Shown: positions 27,824-36,149, counted from the first letter of the stretch. The stretch is DNA of 37,131 bases from a virus (IMGVR_UViG_3300046794_000284:1-37131); one strand, 5' to 3'. Notes: a model not told the origin generated them from the letters alone. Numbers and translations are program-made.

Positions 27824-28353
27824 TCCACACGCCCCGCAATCTTCATGCGCAGCACGATCGGGCCACGGACCCAGCCCTGATGCGCCAGGGACGACAAGGT
27901 GATCTCCTTGCCGGCCACCGTCAGCGACAACAGAATGACCTTGAATCCGAGATTGCTTGTGTAGGTCGGATACCACTCCACGTAAGCAAGCGACGGGTCG
28001 GGCGGATTCATCCAGAACGCCATCAACGCGCGTACCAGCGACAGTTCGCCGGCGACAGACTGCGTCCAGCGCTCTTCTACCGTGACGTCACGGATATTGC
28101 CGACGAAAAGCGTGTTCGCAGAGCCGAGCAGCGTTTTCGCGCTCGCCCATATCGGCGCCACGATCACGTCGCCGTCGATGTTGGACCACTCGTCAGGCCC
28201 GCGAACGTAGTCGTACGTCCCGAGCGACGGATGGATCAGGCGCCCGCGGCCATTGGGCGCGCCTACGGCCGGCAGAACGGTCAATTGCACCGAATCGACG
28301 GCCGTAGCGCCCTCGCCGACCGCGATAGTCGCCGAACTGGTCAGAGTCGTCAT
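27820..28353 (-). CDS. Tail protein of unknown function
   Basis: 177 residues, all-beta by pattern: S-V-Q-L-T-V-L-P-A-V-G-A-P-N-G-R-G-R-L at 20-40, D-V-I-V-A-P-I-W-A-S, N-T-L-F-V-G-N-I-R, A-Y-V-E-W-Y-P-T-Y-T and K-V-I-L-L-S-L-T-V. It follows the short Ig-like gene after nine bases and overlaps the next start. By position it corresponds to the minor tail-tip proteins encoded after the tape measure in long-tailed phages. No family is recognised. Confidence 0.6.
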   Translation of the reverse strand: MTTLTSSATIAVGEGATAVDSVQLTVLPAVGAPNGRGRLIHPSLGTYDYVRGPDEWSNIDGDVIVAPIWASAKTLLGSANTLFVGNIRDVTVEERWTQSVAGELSLVRALMAFWMNPPDPSLAYVEWYPTYTSNLGFKVILLSLTVAGKEITLSSLAHQGWVRGPIVLRMKIAGRVE

Positions 28354-28362
28354 TGAAAGCCC

Positions 28363-28581
28363 CTAGGTTCCATACTTCACTTCGATCGTCACCACGTCGC
28401 CAGCGGTTCCAGGCGTGTAGATCGCATGCGCGTGCCCGCTGGCGTCCGTATAGCCTTCTCCTGGCGTCAGAAAGCCGCTTCCGGTCAGCGTCCATTGAAC
28501 GCTGACGTTCGGCGGCCCGGAGAAGATCAGCAGCGATGTCGCGTCCTCTGCGACGTTTGGCGGATAGGCTGAAATAGTCAT
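28363..28581 (-). CDS. Small Ig-like tail protein
   Basis: 72 residues that amount to one Ig-like (Big_1-like) domain: V-S-V-Q-W-T-L-T-G-S-G, then T-P-G-E-G-Y-T-D-A-S-G-H-A-H-A-I-Y and a final V-T-I-E-V-K-Y. Such domains decorate phage surfaces and can bind carbohydrates weakly. It overlaps the tape-measure stop by ATGA. A related fold appears in the next-but-one and following proteins. Confidence 0.65.
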   Translation of the reverse strand: MTISAYPPNVAEDATSLLIFSGPPNVSVQWTLTGSGFLTPGEGYTDASGHAHAIYTPGTAGDVVTIEVKYGT

Positions 28582-31500
28582 CGGTGCGCCAGTTGTCGTG
28601 CGAGCTCCCCGTCCAGCCAGTCGGAAAGCTTCATGTGCATGGCATCAGGATGGATTTGCAGCGTGTAGGGCGACTGCCCCGCGTTCCCCTGCCCGCCAGC
28701 CGTCAACGAGCGGAGCCGCTCCGCGTCGTAGGCCGGCACGATCATTTCGCCCTTGTGAATCTGCGCGATCATGTCTTGCGGGACGCGGTCGGTGCCGACG
28801 TCGAAACTGAACAGGTTCGAGAACCATCTGCCGACGCTCGAAAAGAAGCCGCCATCGGATCCGCCATTCACCATCGAGATGTCGGCATTGGCATTGACCG
28901 AGGTCTTGCCGCCGCCAAACAGCCCGCCGAGCAATCCGCCAGACCCGAACAGCGAGCCGCCCATGCTCGTCCCGCCTGCGCCGAACAGCGACTCGAACAG
29001 GCTGCGCCCCAGTTGCTCCGAGATCAGCTTCGTGAGCGTCGACTTGATGCTGTCCGCGAAGTCCTTGAACGCATTCGTGGCCGATTTCGATCCGCTGATC
29101 ACGCTGTTGAAGAAGTTCGCAAACCCGCCCTCGATGCTGTTGTCGAGCGTCTGCTTGACACGCATGTCCTCCGGGTTCATCTCGGAGAGCGTCGCGTTCG
29201 TGCGCGCCTGCGCGAGACCGAGCGTCTTCAGGCGCTGGTCCTTCACGGCCTGCGGAGCGTCCGATGCCTCGATCAGCGCGCGTTCCTTGACGATCAGCTC
29301 GTCGAGTTGACGTGCTTCCTGCTGCCGCAGGGCGAAAATCTTCTGCTCCGCCTGGTACTTGGTCAGATTGCCGGACCGAACTTCAGCATCGACTGCAGTT
29401 TCCTTGGTCTGCGTGTCCTCGCGCACCTTCTTGACTGCGTCGCCGTACTTTTCCCATGCGGCCGTCAGATTGGCGGTGTCGATGGCCTTTTGCGTGAGGT
29501 CGACATTTTTCTGATCTTTGTTGATTGCGAATCGCTTCTTTTTCTCTTCGAGCTCGGCAATCTCGCGCGCCATGTGTGCTTGAGACTTTTTACCCTCAGC
29601 TTCGAGCTGCTGCGCCTCAAGCGCGATGCCTTCCTTGGTCAGCGCATTCAGGTCTTTTTGGCGCTGAACCTCGACGGACTTCTCGTTGTCGGCCCGATCG
29701 CGCTTGCGCAGGGTGATTTCGGTGTTGGCGCGGTTCACACCGGCCTTGTCACCCTGACGCTGGTAGGCGGCTTTCTCGCGCTCCAATTCGGCAATCTGCG
29801 CGTCGACGCTCTTGCGCATCGTCACTAGCTTGTCGTCGTAGTACTCGTTGATCGACAGCTTGTTGGCCTTGTAGAGCTCGTCCTCCGCCTTCATGTGGCG
29901 CGCGAGCTCGTCCTCTTCGAGGCGCAGATCGTTCTTCGCGTCGTCCAGGTTGGCGTCGTAATTCTTGAACCGGCCGCGCTTCTTGCTGCTACCGAGAAGA
30001 CCGGCGGACTCCTCCTTGTTGTCTGCTAATTGCTGAGCGATCGCCTTGTCGCGCTTGATCTTGTCTTCGACGGCTTTCGCGGCCGGCGATACGTCCTCGC
30101 CGCGATCCCAGTCGCCGGAGGCGCCACCGCGCACGCCCTTGGTCGCTGACTTAGTGCCGGCAACAAATTGGAGTAGCCCATGGGCGCGCGCACGGTTGTT
30201 CGCCTCGACCTGAGCGTCGGCCGCGTCTTTCGACAGGAATCCGAAGTACTCCTTCGTCCGGATCCACATGTTTTTGAAGTCGGTTACCACTCGATCCGAA
30301 AGCAATTTGGACCAGTCGCCTACCGAATGGCCGAAAACCTCCAGCTTCGAGATCCAGTCGCCGAGACCGGCATCCCAGATGAGCAGGATGATGCCGATTG
30401 GCCCCGCCAGGCGCAACAGGAAGCGCAGGATCAGCGGAATCGCGCTCGCAATGATGCCGCCGACGCCAGAAACCACCGTACCGAAGCCACCGAACGACCC
30501 GGCCGTGACGCCCAGGATCGCCCCGAGCGGACCAAACAGGCGCGTCACGCCAGAGATCAGCAGTGAGACGCTTCCCAGCGCACCAGAGAGACCCAGCAGG
30601 AAGCCAAACACCGGATGATCCTGGCTCAGGTGCCCAAGCACCTCGACGATCTTGGTAAAACCCTCCAGCAGCGGATTCAGGACCGGCAGGAGCGTCGTGC
30701 CGATTGCGATGGCGAGGTCATTGATCGCCTTGTGAAAGCGCTCCCAGTTTGCGGCCGACAGTTTTTCGCCGTTCTCTACCTGCTGATCCTTGCCGGCGAC
30801 CTGCTTGATGTTGGCCACATCCTTTTCGATGAGGTCCTTCTTCGACAAGAGTTGGAAAGCGCCCTCTGCCGCCTGGCTATTCGGGAACAGAATGTCCGTC
30901 TTCTGCTTGATCGCATTGGTGTCGCCCATATCGACGCCGGCAGCGATCAACGCGGGTCGCAGATACTCGTCAACCCAAGTTTTGAAATTCTTGCCGGCGA
31001 TCTCGGTGCCAGCGATGGCACCTGCCTGGATACTGGTGACTTGATTCGTGTTTGCGTTGACGTTGACCTTTTCCGGATCGACGAGGCCAAGCTTCATCCA
31101 CTCGTCACGGTTCTTGGTCGTGATCGCGCGCGACTTGGTGACGCTGTTGACGAGTGCGGTCATCATGGTGCCGATGCGCCCTCCAGTTCCACCACCAACT
31201 TGATCTTGCTCGATCAACGCCGCGAAGGTCAGCAGCGCTTCGTCGTCCATCGTGCGACCGAGACCCCCCTTGGCATAGGTCAGGTTGCCGAACAGGTTGT
31301 TCGGATTCACACGGCCCTGCGTCGCGGCGACGATCTTCGTGACAAGGTTCTGCTGTGCCTCCATCGCGGCCGGATCCATCGTCACGCCGCGGCCTTCGAG
31401 GAACTTCGCGAAGTTCAACGTGCCCTGCTCGTCAAGCTTTTTCCCGCTCGGCATAGAGAGGTTGATTGCAAAGACGGATTTTGCGAAGCCTTTTAGGCCT

Positions 31501-32201
31501 TCTGCTGCTTCGTGCGCGCTGCCGGTGGCGTTGCGGAGGTCGATCGCCATCTCCAGCAGTTCGTTCTGGTCGAACTGGTGAAATTCGCGCCCAGTCTGAC
31601 GCACCGACTTGTGGATCGCGTCCGACTCATCCGGGCGCAGATTCATGTTGCGCAGGCGGTTGTCGGTGCGCTCGTATTCGGCCGCGTCGGAAACGGCCGT
31701 TTTCAGGCCTTTTTCGATCTTAAAGGCGGCCCAGAGTTCGCTCATGCCGCGAATCGAAGCGGCGAGCGCGTTCACGTGCGTTCCAGCGCCCTGCGCGCCG
31801 GTGCCGACCGCGTTCATTGCGGCGCCGGCTTCCGTGCTCGCTGCAACCGCTGCACTACCGACGCCAGCCAAGCCAGTGGTCGTCATGGCGAGCTGGCCGA
31901 CGATGCGCTCGAGCGACAGCGACAGCGCCGCCATCGTCGTTTCCAGACGCGCGGTTTCGCCCGCCGCCGTGCCTGCCTGGGTGCCGACGGCACCCAGTTC
32001 AGCAGCGGCGCCGGCCGAGTTTGACTTGATCAGGCCCAGCGAAGCGCCGAGCGCATCCATGCCGCCGGCGAGGCCAGCCAGGCGCGACGAGACGCCCGAC
32101 ACAGCAGATTCCAACGCCTCAAGCGTCGAAATGAACGCCCGCACCGGAGCACTGGCCGTATCGACCAGATTCAGGCGCATTTCAATGTTCATCGATGCCA
32201 T
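28578..32201 (-). CDS. Tail tape measure protein
   Basis: 1207 residues from the ATG at 32201. The protein sets tail length and is ejected at infection. The N-terminal 200 are alanine- and glycine-rich helices, the region 560-660 has several hydrophobic stretches (L-L-G-L-S-G-A-L-G-S-V-S-L-L-I, then I-I-A-S-A-I-P-L-I-L-R-F-L-L), and 780-1030 is a long charged coiled coil. The C-terminus carries F-D-V-G-T-D-R-V-P-Q-D-M-I-A-Q-I-H-K-G-E-M-I-V-P-A, a motif found at the end of many tape measures. At about 0.15 nm per residue it predicts a tail near 180 nm, as in siphoviruses. It is the largest gene and follows the G/GT pair except for the inserted moron. Confidence 0.92.
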   Translation of the reverse strand: MASMNIEMRLNLVDTASAPVRAFISTLEALESAVSGVSSRLAGLAGGMDALGASLGLIKSNSAGAAAELGAVGTQAGTAAGETARLETTMAALSLSLERIVGQLAMTTTGLAGVGSAAVAASTEAGAAMNAVGTGAQGAGTHVNALAASIRGMSELWAAFKIEKGLKTAVSDAAEYERTDNRLRNMNLRPDESDAIHKSVRQTGREFHQFDQNELLEMAIDLRNATGSAHEAAEGLKGFAKSVFAINLSMPSGKKLDEQGTLNFAKFLEGRGVTMDPAAMEAQQNLVTKIVAATQGRVNPNNLFGNLTYAKGGLGRTMDDEALLTFAALIEQDQVGGGTGGRIGTMMTALVNSVTKSRAITTKNRDEWMKLGLVDPEKVNVNANTNQVTSIQAGAIAGTEIAGKNFKTWVDEYLRPALIAAGVDMGDTNAIKQKTDILFPNSQAAEGAFQLLSKKDLIEKDVANIKQVAGKDQQVENGEKLSAANWERFHKAINDLAIAIGTTLLPVLNPLLEGFTKIVEVLGHLSQDHPVFGFLLGLSGALGSVSLLISGVTRLFGPLGAILGVTAGSFGGFGTVVSGVGGIIASAIPLILRFLLRLAGPIGIILLIWDAGLGDWISKLEVFGHSVGDWSKLLSDRVVTDFKNMWIRTKEYFGFLSKDAADAQVEANNRARAHGLLQFVAGTKSATKGVRGGASGDWDRGEDVSPAAKAVEDKIKRDKAIAQQLADNKEESAGLLGSSKKRGRFKNYDANLDDAKNDLRLEEDELARHMKAEDELYKANKLSINEYYDDKLVTMRKSVDAQIAELEREKAAYQRQGDKAGVNRANTEITLRKRDRADNEKSVEVQRQKDLNALTKEGIALEAQQLEAEGKKSQAHMAREIAELEEKKKRFAINKDQKNVDLTQKAIDTANLTAAWEKYGDAVKKVREDTQTKETAVDAEVRSGNLTKYQAEQKIFALRQQEARQLDELIVKERALIEASDAPQAVKDQRLKTLGLAQARTNATLSEMNPEDMRVKQTLDNSIEGGFANFFNSVISGSKSATNAFKDFADSIKSTLTKLISEQLGRSLFESLFGAGGTSMGGSLFGSGGLLGGLFGGGKTSVNANADISMVNGGSDGGFFSSVGRWFSNLFSFDVGTDRVPQDMIAQIHKGEMIVPAYDAERLRSLTAGGQGNAGQSPYTLQIHPDAMHMKLSDWLDGELARQLAHR

Positions 32202-32235
32202 AAGGCGCCATCCGAAATATGTTACATTTTGAATA

Positions 32236-32778
32236 ATGCAAAAACGTCTCGCCGACCTGCTCAAGCTGTTTTTGCTCGCCCTGCTGCTCTATGCATTCGG
32301 GTGGTATTTGTCGCGTCTTCCGTTTTGGTACGCCGTATTCATTGGCGTTGGGTTTCCTGCCGCTTTGCTCGGTGCGTATATGCGACGCCAAGAGGAAGCA
32401 CAGTGCTTGCGCACGAGCGATGTCTCGAAGCTGACGCCACTTGCCTATGAGGATTACTGTGCATTGGCACTGCGCGACGCCGGTTGGAACGCTCGCACGA
32501 CGCCGAGGCAGGACCAGGGCGTGGACGTGCTAGCGGTCCTGCGTGGGACGAAAGTGGCGATTCAATGCAAGATGTACACGCACCCGGTCAGTAACCGGGC
32601 CGTGCAGGAGATCGTCGCAGGCCGGCTGCACTACGGCGCCGACATCGCGGTCGTGGTCAGCCCGGCGCCATACACGCGCTCGGCACAGGAACTCGCGGCC
32701 AGCACGCGGGTGCTACTGCTACATCACGACCAGTTGGCGCAACTGGAGCGGCTGGCACGGATACCGAAGACGCGCTAG
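32236..32778 (+). CDS. Membrane-anchored Mrr-like restriction endonuclease domain protein (moron)
   Basis: 180 residues on the strand opposite to the tail operon. Two N-terminal membrane helices (about 9-26 and 29-47) are followed by an Mrr-type nuclease domain: Y-E72-D-Y-C-A-L-A, then Q-G-V-D97-V-L-A, V-A-I-Q110-C-K112, S-N-R-A-V-Q-E-I and a final strand-helix with Q-L-A-Q-L-E-R-L. D97 and Q-x-K are the catalytic PD-(D/E)xK positions of the family. The start codon lies only 34 bp from the divergent tape-measure start, so its promoter must sit in that AT-rich gap or in the tape-measure end. Expression from the prophage, and defence of the lysogen against other DNA, are inferred. Confidence 0.78.
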   Translation: MQKRLADLLKLFLLALLLYAFGWYLSRLPFWYAVFIGVGFPAALLGAYMRRQEEAQCLRTSDVSKLTPLAYEDYCALALRDAGWNARTTPRQDQGVDVLAVLRGTKVAIQCKMYTHPVSNRAVQEIVAGRLHYGADIAVVVSPAPYTRSAQELAASTRVLLLHHDQLAQLERLARIPKTR

Positions 32779-32797
32779 TCGCCGGTCATGGACTTGA

Positions 32798-32995
32798 TCA
32801 AAGATACAATGCCCTAGGGGTCTCATAAATATCCGGCGCCGTGTCCCTAATGAATGCGAAATCTTCGTCATCCAGATCATTGTCCAACTTATCTAACGCT
32901 AGCCGGCGCGCCTCTTCCAAGTTGCTGGCAGCAACAACCATGAAGTTTGACTCCTCAGTCGAGTCATCGTTACAGATCCATACGTATAGGTTCAT
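32798..32995 (-). CDS. Small acidic protein of unknown function
   Basis: 65 residues from the ATG at 32995, with GGGAGAGAGG upstream; the longer frame to 33043 is less likely. It starts M-N-L-Y-V-W-I-C-N-D-D-S-T-E-E-S, has a helix (N-L-E-E-A-R-R-L-A-L-D-K-L) and then a very acidic stretch (D-N-D-L-D-D-E-D). It lies between the tail chaperone genes and the Mrr-like gene, 19 bp from the latter's stop and convergent with it. The DNA looks more AT-rich than its neighbours. It may have entered together with the Mrr-like gene. Confidence 0.6.
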   Translation of the reverse strand: MNLYVWICNDDSTEESNFMVVAASNLEEARRLALDKLDNDLDDEDFAFIRDTAPDIYETPRALYL

Positions 32996-33053
32996 GCCCT
33001 CTCTCCCGATGTTTGAGCGAGGATAAATATCGCATGTTTTCACCGCGAGGTCA

Positions 33054-33613
33054 TTAGCCTCCGGTCAGCGTCCGGATCGCATCCTTGATCGCGTCGCCTT
33101 CCGCATTCGCGGCCATCCAGCCATGCGCGAGGCGCTGCGCCGCTTCTTCCCGATCGAGCACACCACCCTCACGCAGGAACAGCTTGATCTGGCTTAGGGT
33201 GTAGCCGGGGATGTCGCCCCATCGGTGGCCGGCGCGGATGAGGCGGGCGACGACGGCGCCCCAGTCCCACTCACGGCTTGCGTGAGGCGCTGCAGCACGG
33301 GAGACATCCGCTGGACGAAAAAATCCCTGTTCACCTGAATGACCGCTGCCATCAGGTTGAGGCCCTCGTCGGATGGTAGCGTGTCGAACCACTCGCGCTT
33401 TTTCTTCGCAGCCAGACACAGCAGCTGCAGCAGGTCTTCGCCGCCGGCCGACGCGATCTCGATCAGGTTGCCGCCGTCGATCACTTCCTTGATCGACGCG
33501 AAGCACTTGGCGACCTTGGGCAGTTGGCCGAACACGAACGGGGAAACGGTGATCGTCTCCCCGCCAGCGACGACCTCTTGGCCCGGGAACAGGGCTTTCA
33601 GGTCTTCGCTCAT
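33054..33613 (-). CDS. Tail assembly chaperone GT fusion made by -1 frameshift
   Basis: The frame 33054-33506 has no good start of its own and begins to look like protein only after the slippery site. Joining it to the upstream frame by a -1 slip at TTTTTTC (33323-33317) gives 99 residues of G followed by 87 residues. That extension has W-D-W-G-A-V-V-A-R-L-I, G-D-I-P-G-Y-T-L-S-Q-I-K-L-F-L and A-A-Q-R-L-A-H-G-W, a typical T domain. As in lambda gpG/gpGT, the rarer fusion would bind tape measure and tail tube during assembly. It lies between the tube and tape-measure genes, as expected. Confidence 0.8.
33194..33613 (-). CDS. Tail assembly chaperone G
   Basis: 139 residues beginning M-S-E-D-L-K-A-L-F-P-G. 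The middle is helical (V-A-K-C-F-A-S-I-K-E-V-I, then D-L-L-Q-L-L-C-L-A-A-K-K-K) and the end is a loose S-A-P-T-rich tail (P-S-S-P-A-S-S-A-P-A-T-D-G). It starts two bases after the tail-tube gene stops. This unshifted product is the abundant chaperone; a minority of ribosomes would shift at residue 99 to make the GT form. Confidence 0.8.
   Translation of the reverse strand: MSEDLKALFPGQEVVAGGETITVSPFVFGQLPKVAKCFASIKEVIDGGNLIEIASAGGEDLLQLLCLAAKKKREWFDTLPSDEGLNLMAAVIQVNRDFFVQRMSPVLQRLTQAVSGTGAPSSPASSAPATDGATSPATP
33317..33323 (-). other. Programmed -1 frameshift site
   Basis: On the minus strand the heptamer T TTT TTC is in phase with gene G (codons GAT-TTT-TTC, codons 97-99), the canonical X XXY YYZ form. 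After a -1 slip both tRNAs re-pair on TTT TTT and the T-domain frame stays open to 33054. Confidence 0.75.
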
Positions 33614-33615
33614 GA

Positions 33616-34383
33616 CTATGCTTTAAGAATAGTAAAGAACTGGCTCAGATCCGTCGCCGCCTGCGGCAGCGGTTTGCTCGTGTCCTGCAGCAGCATTCCG
33701 TCGAGCTCGAAAGTCTGGTGTTTCTTTTCGATGAGCGAGAAGGCCTTGGCCATGTCGAGCGCTGCCTGGTGGCACGTCACGATCACAGGTTGATTGCCTT
33801 GCGCCGTGTTTCGGCCATGCAGGCGCAGCGTGTAGTAACGCTGGCCAGTGGTGAACGCTTCGACCTTGCCGTTATAGGCGGCGTAGTCGTAGCTGACGGT
33901 GGTGGTCAGCGGCGTGCCTTCGGGGATCGTGGTCGATCCAGCCAGCACCGTGATCGATCCATTCGCCGCATCGACGGTGTAGTCGGTGCCCAGCACGGCG
34001 CCGGACACGACGACGTTCGACACGCCGGGGTGCGCCAGTGGGGTCATCAGGCCGTTGTACAGCACGATGGATTCGCCGGATACCGAGTCTGCGTCGACTT
34101 TGCCGGCGCTGCCGCCCCAGGTTGCGCGGATCCAGTTGGCGATCTTGATGTCCAGCGTGCGCAGTTTGACCGAGACATCCGTTTCGGTCGGGATGTGTGC
34201 CGCGGTCAGGCCCAGGCCGGATTGCGATTCCTTGATATCTTCGAACTTCTGCTTCGGATCGATCGTGAACGTGTCGGTGTCGCCGATGAATTCGAAGCCG
34301 GAGAGCGGCGCGCCGTTGAATGCGCGCTCCTGGATGAACAACTGGCCCTGAAAGAGACCGTACGAGCTATCGCTAAATGCCAT
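33616..34383 (-). CDS. Major tail tube protein (putative)
   Basis: 255 residues. It begins M-A-F-S-D-S-S-Y-G-L-F-Q-G-Q-L-F-I, is beta-rich, and has F-I-G-D-T-D-T-F-T-I-D-P near 35, the V-K-L-R-T-L-D-I-K-I-A-N-W-I segment near 72 and a T-V-S-Y-D-Y motif near 165. The place directly upstream of the G/GT chaperone genes is where lambda-type phages encode the tube protein. No sheath gene is evident, in line with a non-contractile tail. Assignment is by position and composition. Confidence 0.65.
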   Translation of the reverse strand: MAFSDSSYGLFQGQLFIQERAFNGAPLSGFEFIGDTDTFTIDPKQKFEDIKESQSGLGLTAAHIPTETDVSVKLRTLDIKIANWIRATWGGSAGKVDADSVSGESIVLYNGLMTPLAHPGVSNVVVSGAVLGTDYTVDAANGSITVLAGSTTIPEGTPLTTTVSYDYAAYNGKVEAFTTGQRYYTLRLHGRNTAQGNQPVIVTCHQAALDMAKAFSLIEKKHQTFELDGMLLQDTSKPLPQAATDLSQFFTILKA

Positions 34384-34410
34384 GGTGATTTACCTTTCGA
34401 GGGGAGTTGG

Positions 34411-35199
34411 TTAGGCGGCCGAGATATCGCGGTCGGTCTTGGCGACGATCTTGATGACGTTGCCGGAGGTGCCGCCCGAGGTGACGGTGATGCCGGTCAC
34501 GTCGACAAACACCTTCGTGGTGTCGGACAGGTTCGTTTCGTGCGCGTCGGTCAGGGTCGAGATCGACACCGTCAGCGTCGCGGTCGTGCCGTCGAACTTC
34601 TTGCCGGTGATCGACAGCGCGGTCGTCGCGGTCAGCGCACCGACGTTCCTGGCGACCAGCTTGGCGCCGCTGTATTTCGTCTTGTCGATGGCGGCCAGGT
34701 GCGTATAGGTGCCGGTCGTGGCGCCGGTGACGTTCACGCGTGCGATGTCGAGATCGGCGCCGATGAACACGTTCTTGGCCGACAGCGTCTTGAGGTGATC
34801 GGTGAACGCGGCGTGGAAGCGCAGCGTAGGCGCAGATGCGTTCAGCGTCGACAGGTAGCCGTCGAGGTTCGTCGCGCCGCCGTAGCGCTTCACGTGCGTG
34901 TCGAGCGCCTTGACCATCGCGCTGATGCCCGGGATGCCGAGCAGGAAGCCGGTCGGCACGACGGGATGCGTTTCGTCGAGGTCGCGCGCAGCGGGCAGCA
35001 GGTCGGCCGTCACGGCTTCGTCGTTGGAGTCGAGCAGGTACTGCGCGATGCTGCCGGAACCGGACAGCACGGCATTGCTTGCGGCATCGAGGCCGGCCGT
35101 GAACGAGCTGTCGAAGTTCGGGTCGCCTACCGACATGGCGGCGAAGCGTGCGAGCTTGTCGCCGATGGCCTGCAGGGCGCTATTGCTGATGAGGGGCAT
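34411..35199 (-). CDS. Structural tail protein (putative)
   Basis: 262 residues. The N-terminal 130 are helical (Q-A-I-G-D-K-L-A-R-F-A-A-M, then I-A-Q-Y-L-L-D-S-N-D-E-A-V) and the C-terminal 120 form a beta-rich, threonine-rich domain (T-A-T-L-T-V-S-I-S-T, then G-I-T-V-T-S-G-G-T-S-G). It lies between the tail terminator-like gene and the tube gene. It may be a second tube or a decoration protein; the C-terminal part resembles an Ig-like add-on. No named family. Confidence 0.55.
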   Translation of the reverse strand: MPLISNSALQAIGDKLARFAAMSVGDPNFDSSFTAGLDAASNAVLSGSGSIAQYLLDSNDEAVTADLLPAARDLDETHPVVPTGFLLGIPGISAMVKALDTHVKRYGGATNLDGYLSTLNASAPTLRFHAAFTDHLKTLSAKNVFIGADLDIARVNVTGATTGTYTHLAAIDKTKYSGAKLVARNVGALTATTALSITGKKFDGTTATLTVSISTLTDAHETNLSDTTKVFVDVTGITVTSGGTSGNVIKIVAKTDRDISAA

Positions 35200-35246
35200 A
35201 ATATTTCCTTGTTGAGAGAATCCCGCTCACCGCGGGCGGGGTACTG

Positions 35247-35696
35247 CTACATGAAAGCGTCGAGCGTGTAGTGCTGTTCGTAGGCGAGGCGGTCCGGGTA
35301 TACCATGGCCAGCTTTTGGCCGATGTATCGCCAGCGGTTGCCAGAAGGTGCCTCGCGGCCGTTGTCGCGCACCGCGGCGATCACCGATTCGAGCAGCGGG
35401 AATTGCGCCGTCAGCAGGTCGTCCTGGCTCACGTACGGCACGTAGATCACGACGCTGAAGACCTGCTGCACGTTCTCACCGCTCGGGATCAAGCCGCCCC
35501 GCCCGCCGGACTGAGACGAGCCATAAGGCGACTCGTCGACCTGGTCCTTGCCGAACATGATCCATGCGGCCGGCAGCGGGATCTTGGTCATCGCCGGATC
35601 AGCGCCGCGGCCACCAATCGCCAGGCCAGCCCGCCCCTCGAAGCCTTCAACGGACGTCACGCGCGCGACGAGGTCGGCGGTGTTTTCAGAGATCAT
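35247..35696 (-). CDS. Tail terminator-like protein (putative)
   Basis: 149 residues. It begins with an N-terminal helix (N-T-A-D-L-V-A-R-V-T-S-V), then short strands with F-S-V-V-I-Y-V-P-Y-V near 83 and a helix (L-T-A-Q-F-P-L-L-E-S-V-I-A-A-V) followed by W-R-Y-I-G-Q-K-L. Small alpha/beta proteins of this plan cap the tail tube. The position after the virion morphogenesis protein and before the tube supports it. The family match is not firm. Confidence 0.55.
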   Translation of the reverse strand: MISENTADLVARVTSVEGFEGRAGLAIGGRGADPAMTKIPLPAAWIMFGKDQVDESPYGSSQSGGRGGLIPSGENVQQVFSVVIYVPYVSQDDLLTAQFPLLESVIAAVRDNGREAPSGNRWRYIGQKLAMVYPDRLAYEQHYTLDAFM

Positions 35697-35723
35697 GCTT
35701 GCGTATCCTTTCCGACGACGCCT

Positions 35724-36149
35724 TCACAGCAGCGCCTCGATGAACCGGACGGCCGAGAAATCCAGGCCTGCGATGTCCTCGTCTGACCAGCCCATGAACG
35801 GCCGTGCGGCCATGCGTTCGGTCCCGTCCTGCAGGTAGGATGCATATGGCACTTCGCTGCTCACCGATACGCCGTCCGAGGCTGAGTGAAATTTGATTGA
35901 ATTGAGCAGCGTGCCGTCGTCCCACAACAGGCCCTGGCCGGCGTTGCCCTTCTTCGTGCGGTACTTCTCGGTGCTCGGCATCCACGGCGACCATGCTGCG
36001 CTGTCCGGATCCTGCTTGGACTGCCGGATGCGCTGCTGGACCGATTGCTGAGCCTGCTGACCCACCTTCGCCATCCAGGGCGACATGTTGAGCGAGGCGA
36101 GGCGGTTCAGGCACGCCAGCGCCTGCTCCAGATCGATGGTCATCGTCAT
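35724..36149 (-). CDS. Phage virion morphogenesis (tail completion) protein
   Basis: 141 residues. It has an N-terminal helix pair (L-A-C-L-N-R-L-A-S-L, then V-Q-Q-R-I-R-Q-S), the S-P-W-M-P-S-T-E-K-Y block near 55, L-L-N-S-I-K-F near 82, and near the end Y-A-S-Y-L-Q-D-G-T followed by A-A-R-P-F-M-G-W-S-D-E-D. This matches the virion morphogenesis/Phage_tail_S type proteins that complete tails. The start overlaps the stop of the connector gene. Confidence 0.75.
   Translation of the reverse strand: MTMTIDLEQALACLNRLASLNMSPWMAKVGQQAQQSVQQRIRQSKQDPDSAAWSPWMPSTEKYRTKKGNAGQGLLWDDGTLLNSIKFHSASDGVSVSSEVPYASYLQDGTERMAARPFMGWSDEDIAGLDFSAVRFIEALL

Noticed and set aside
28584-29828. 414-codon plus-strand open frame
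   Set aside because: Antisense to the coiled-coil part of the tape measure; the long frame results from the periodic E/K/A codons of the real gene.
35203-35246. GC-rich hairpin between two tail genes as terminator
   Set aside because: The stem is present but no T-run follows on the minus strand, and a terminator in the tail operon is unlikely.
33718-35271. 517-codon plus-strand open frame
   Set aside because: It mirrors two GC-rich structural genes on the minus strand, has low-complexity R/G/D/V-rich translation and no start site; it is a shadow.
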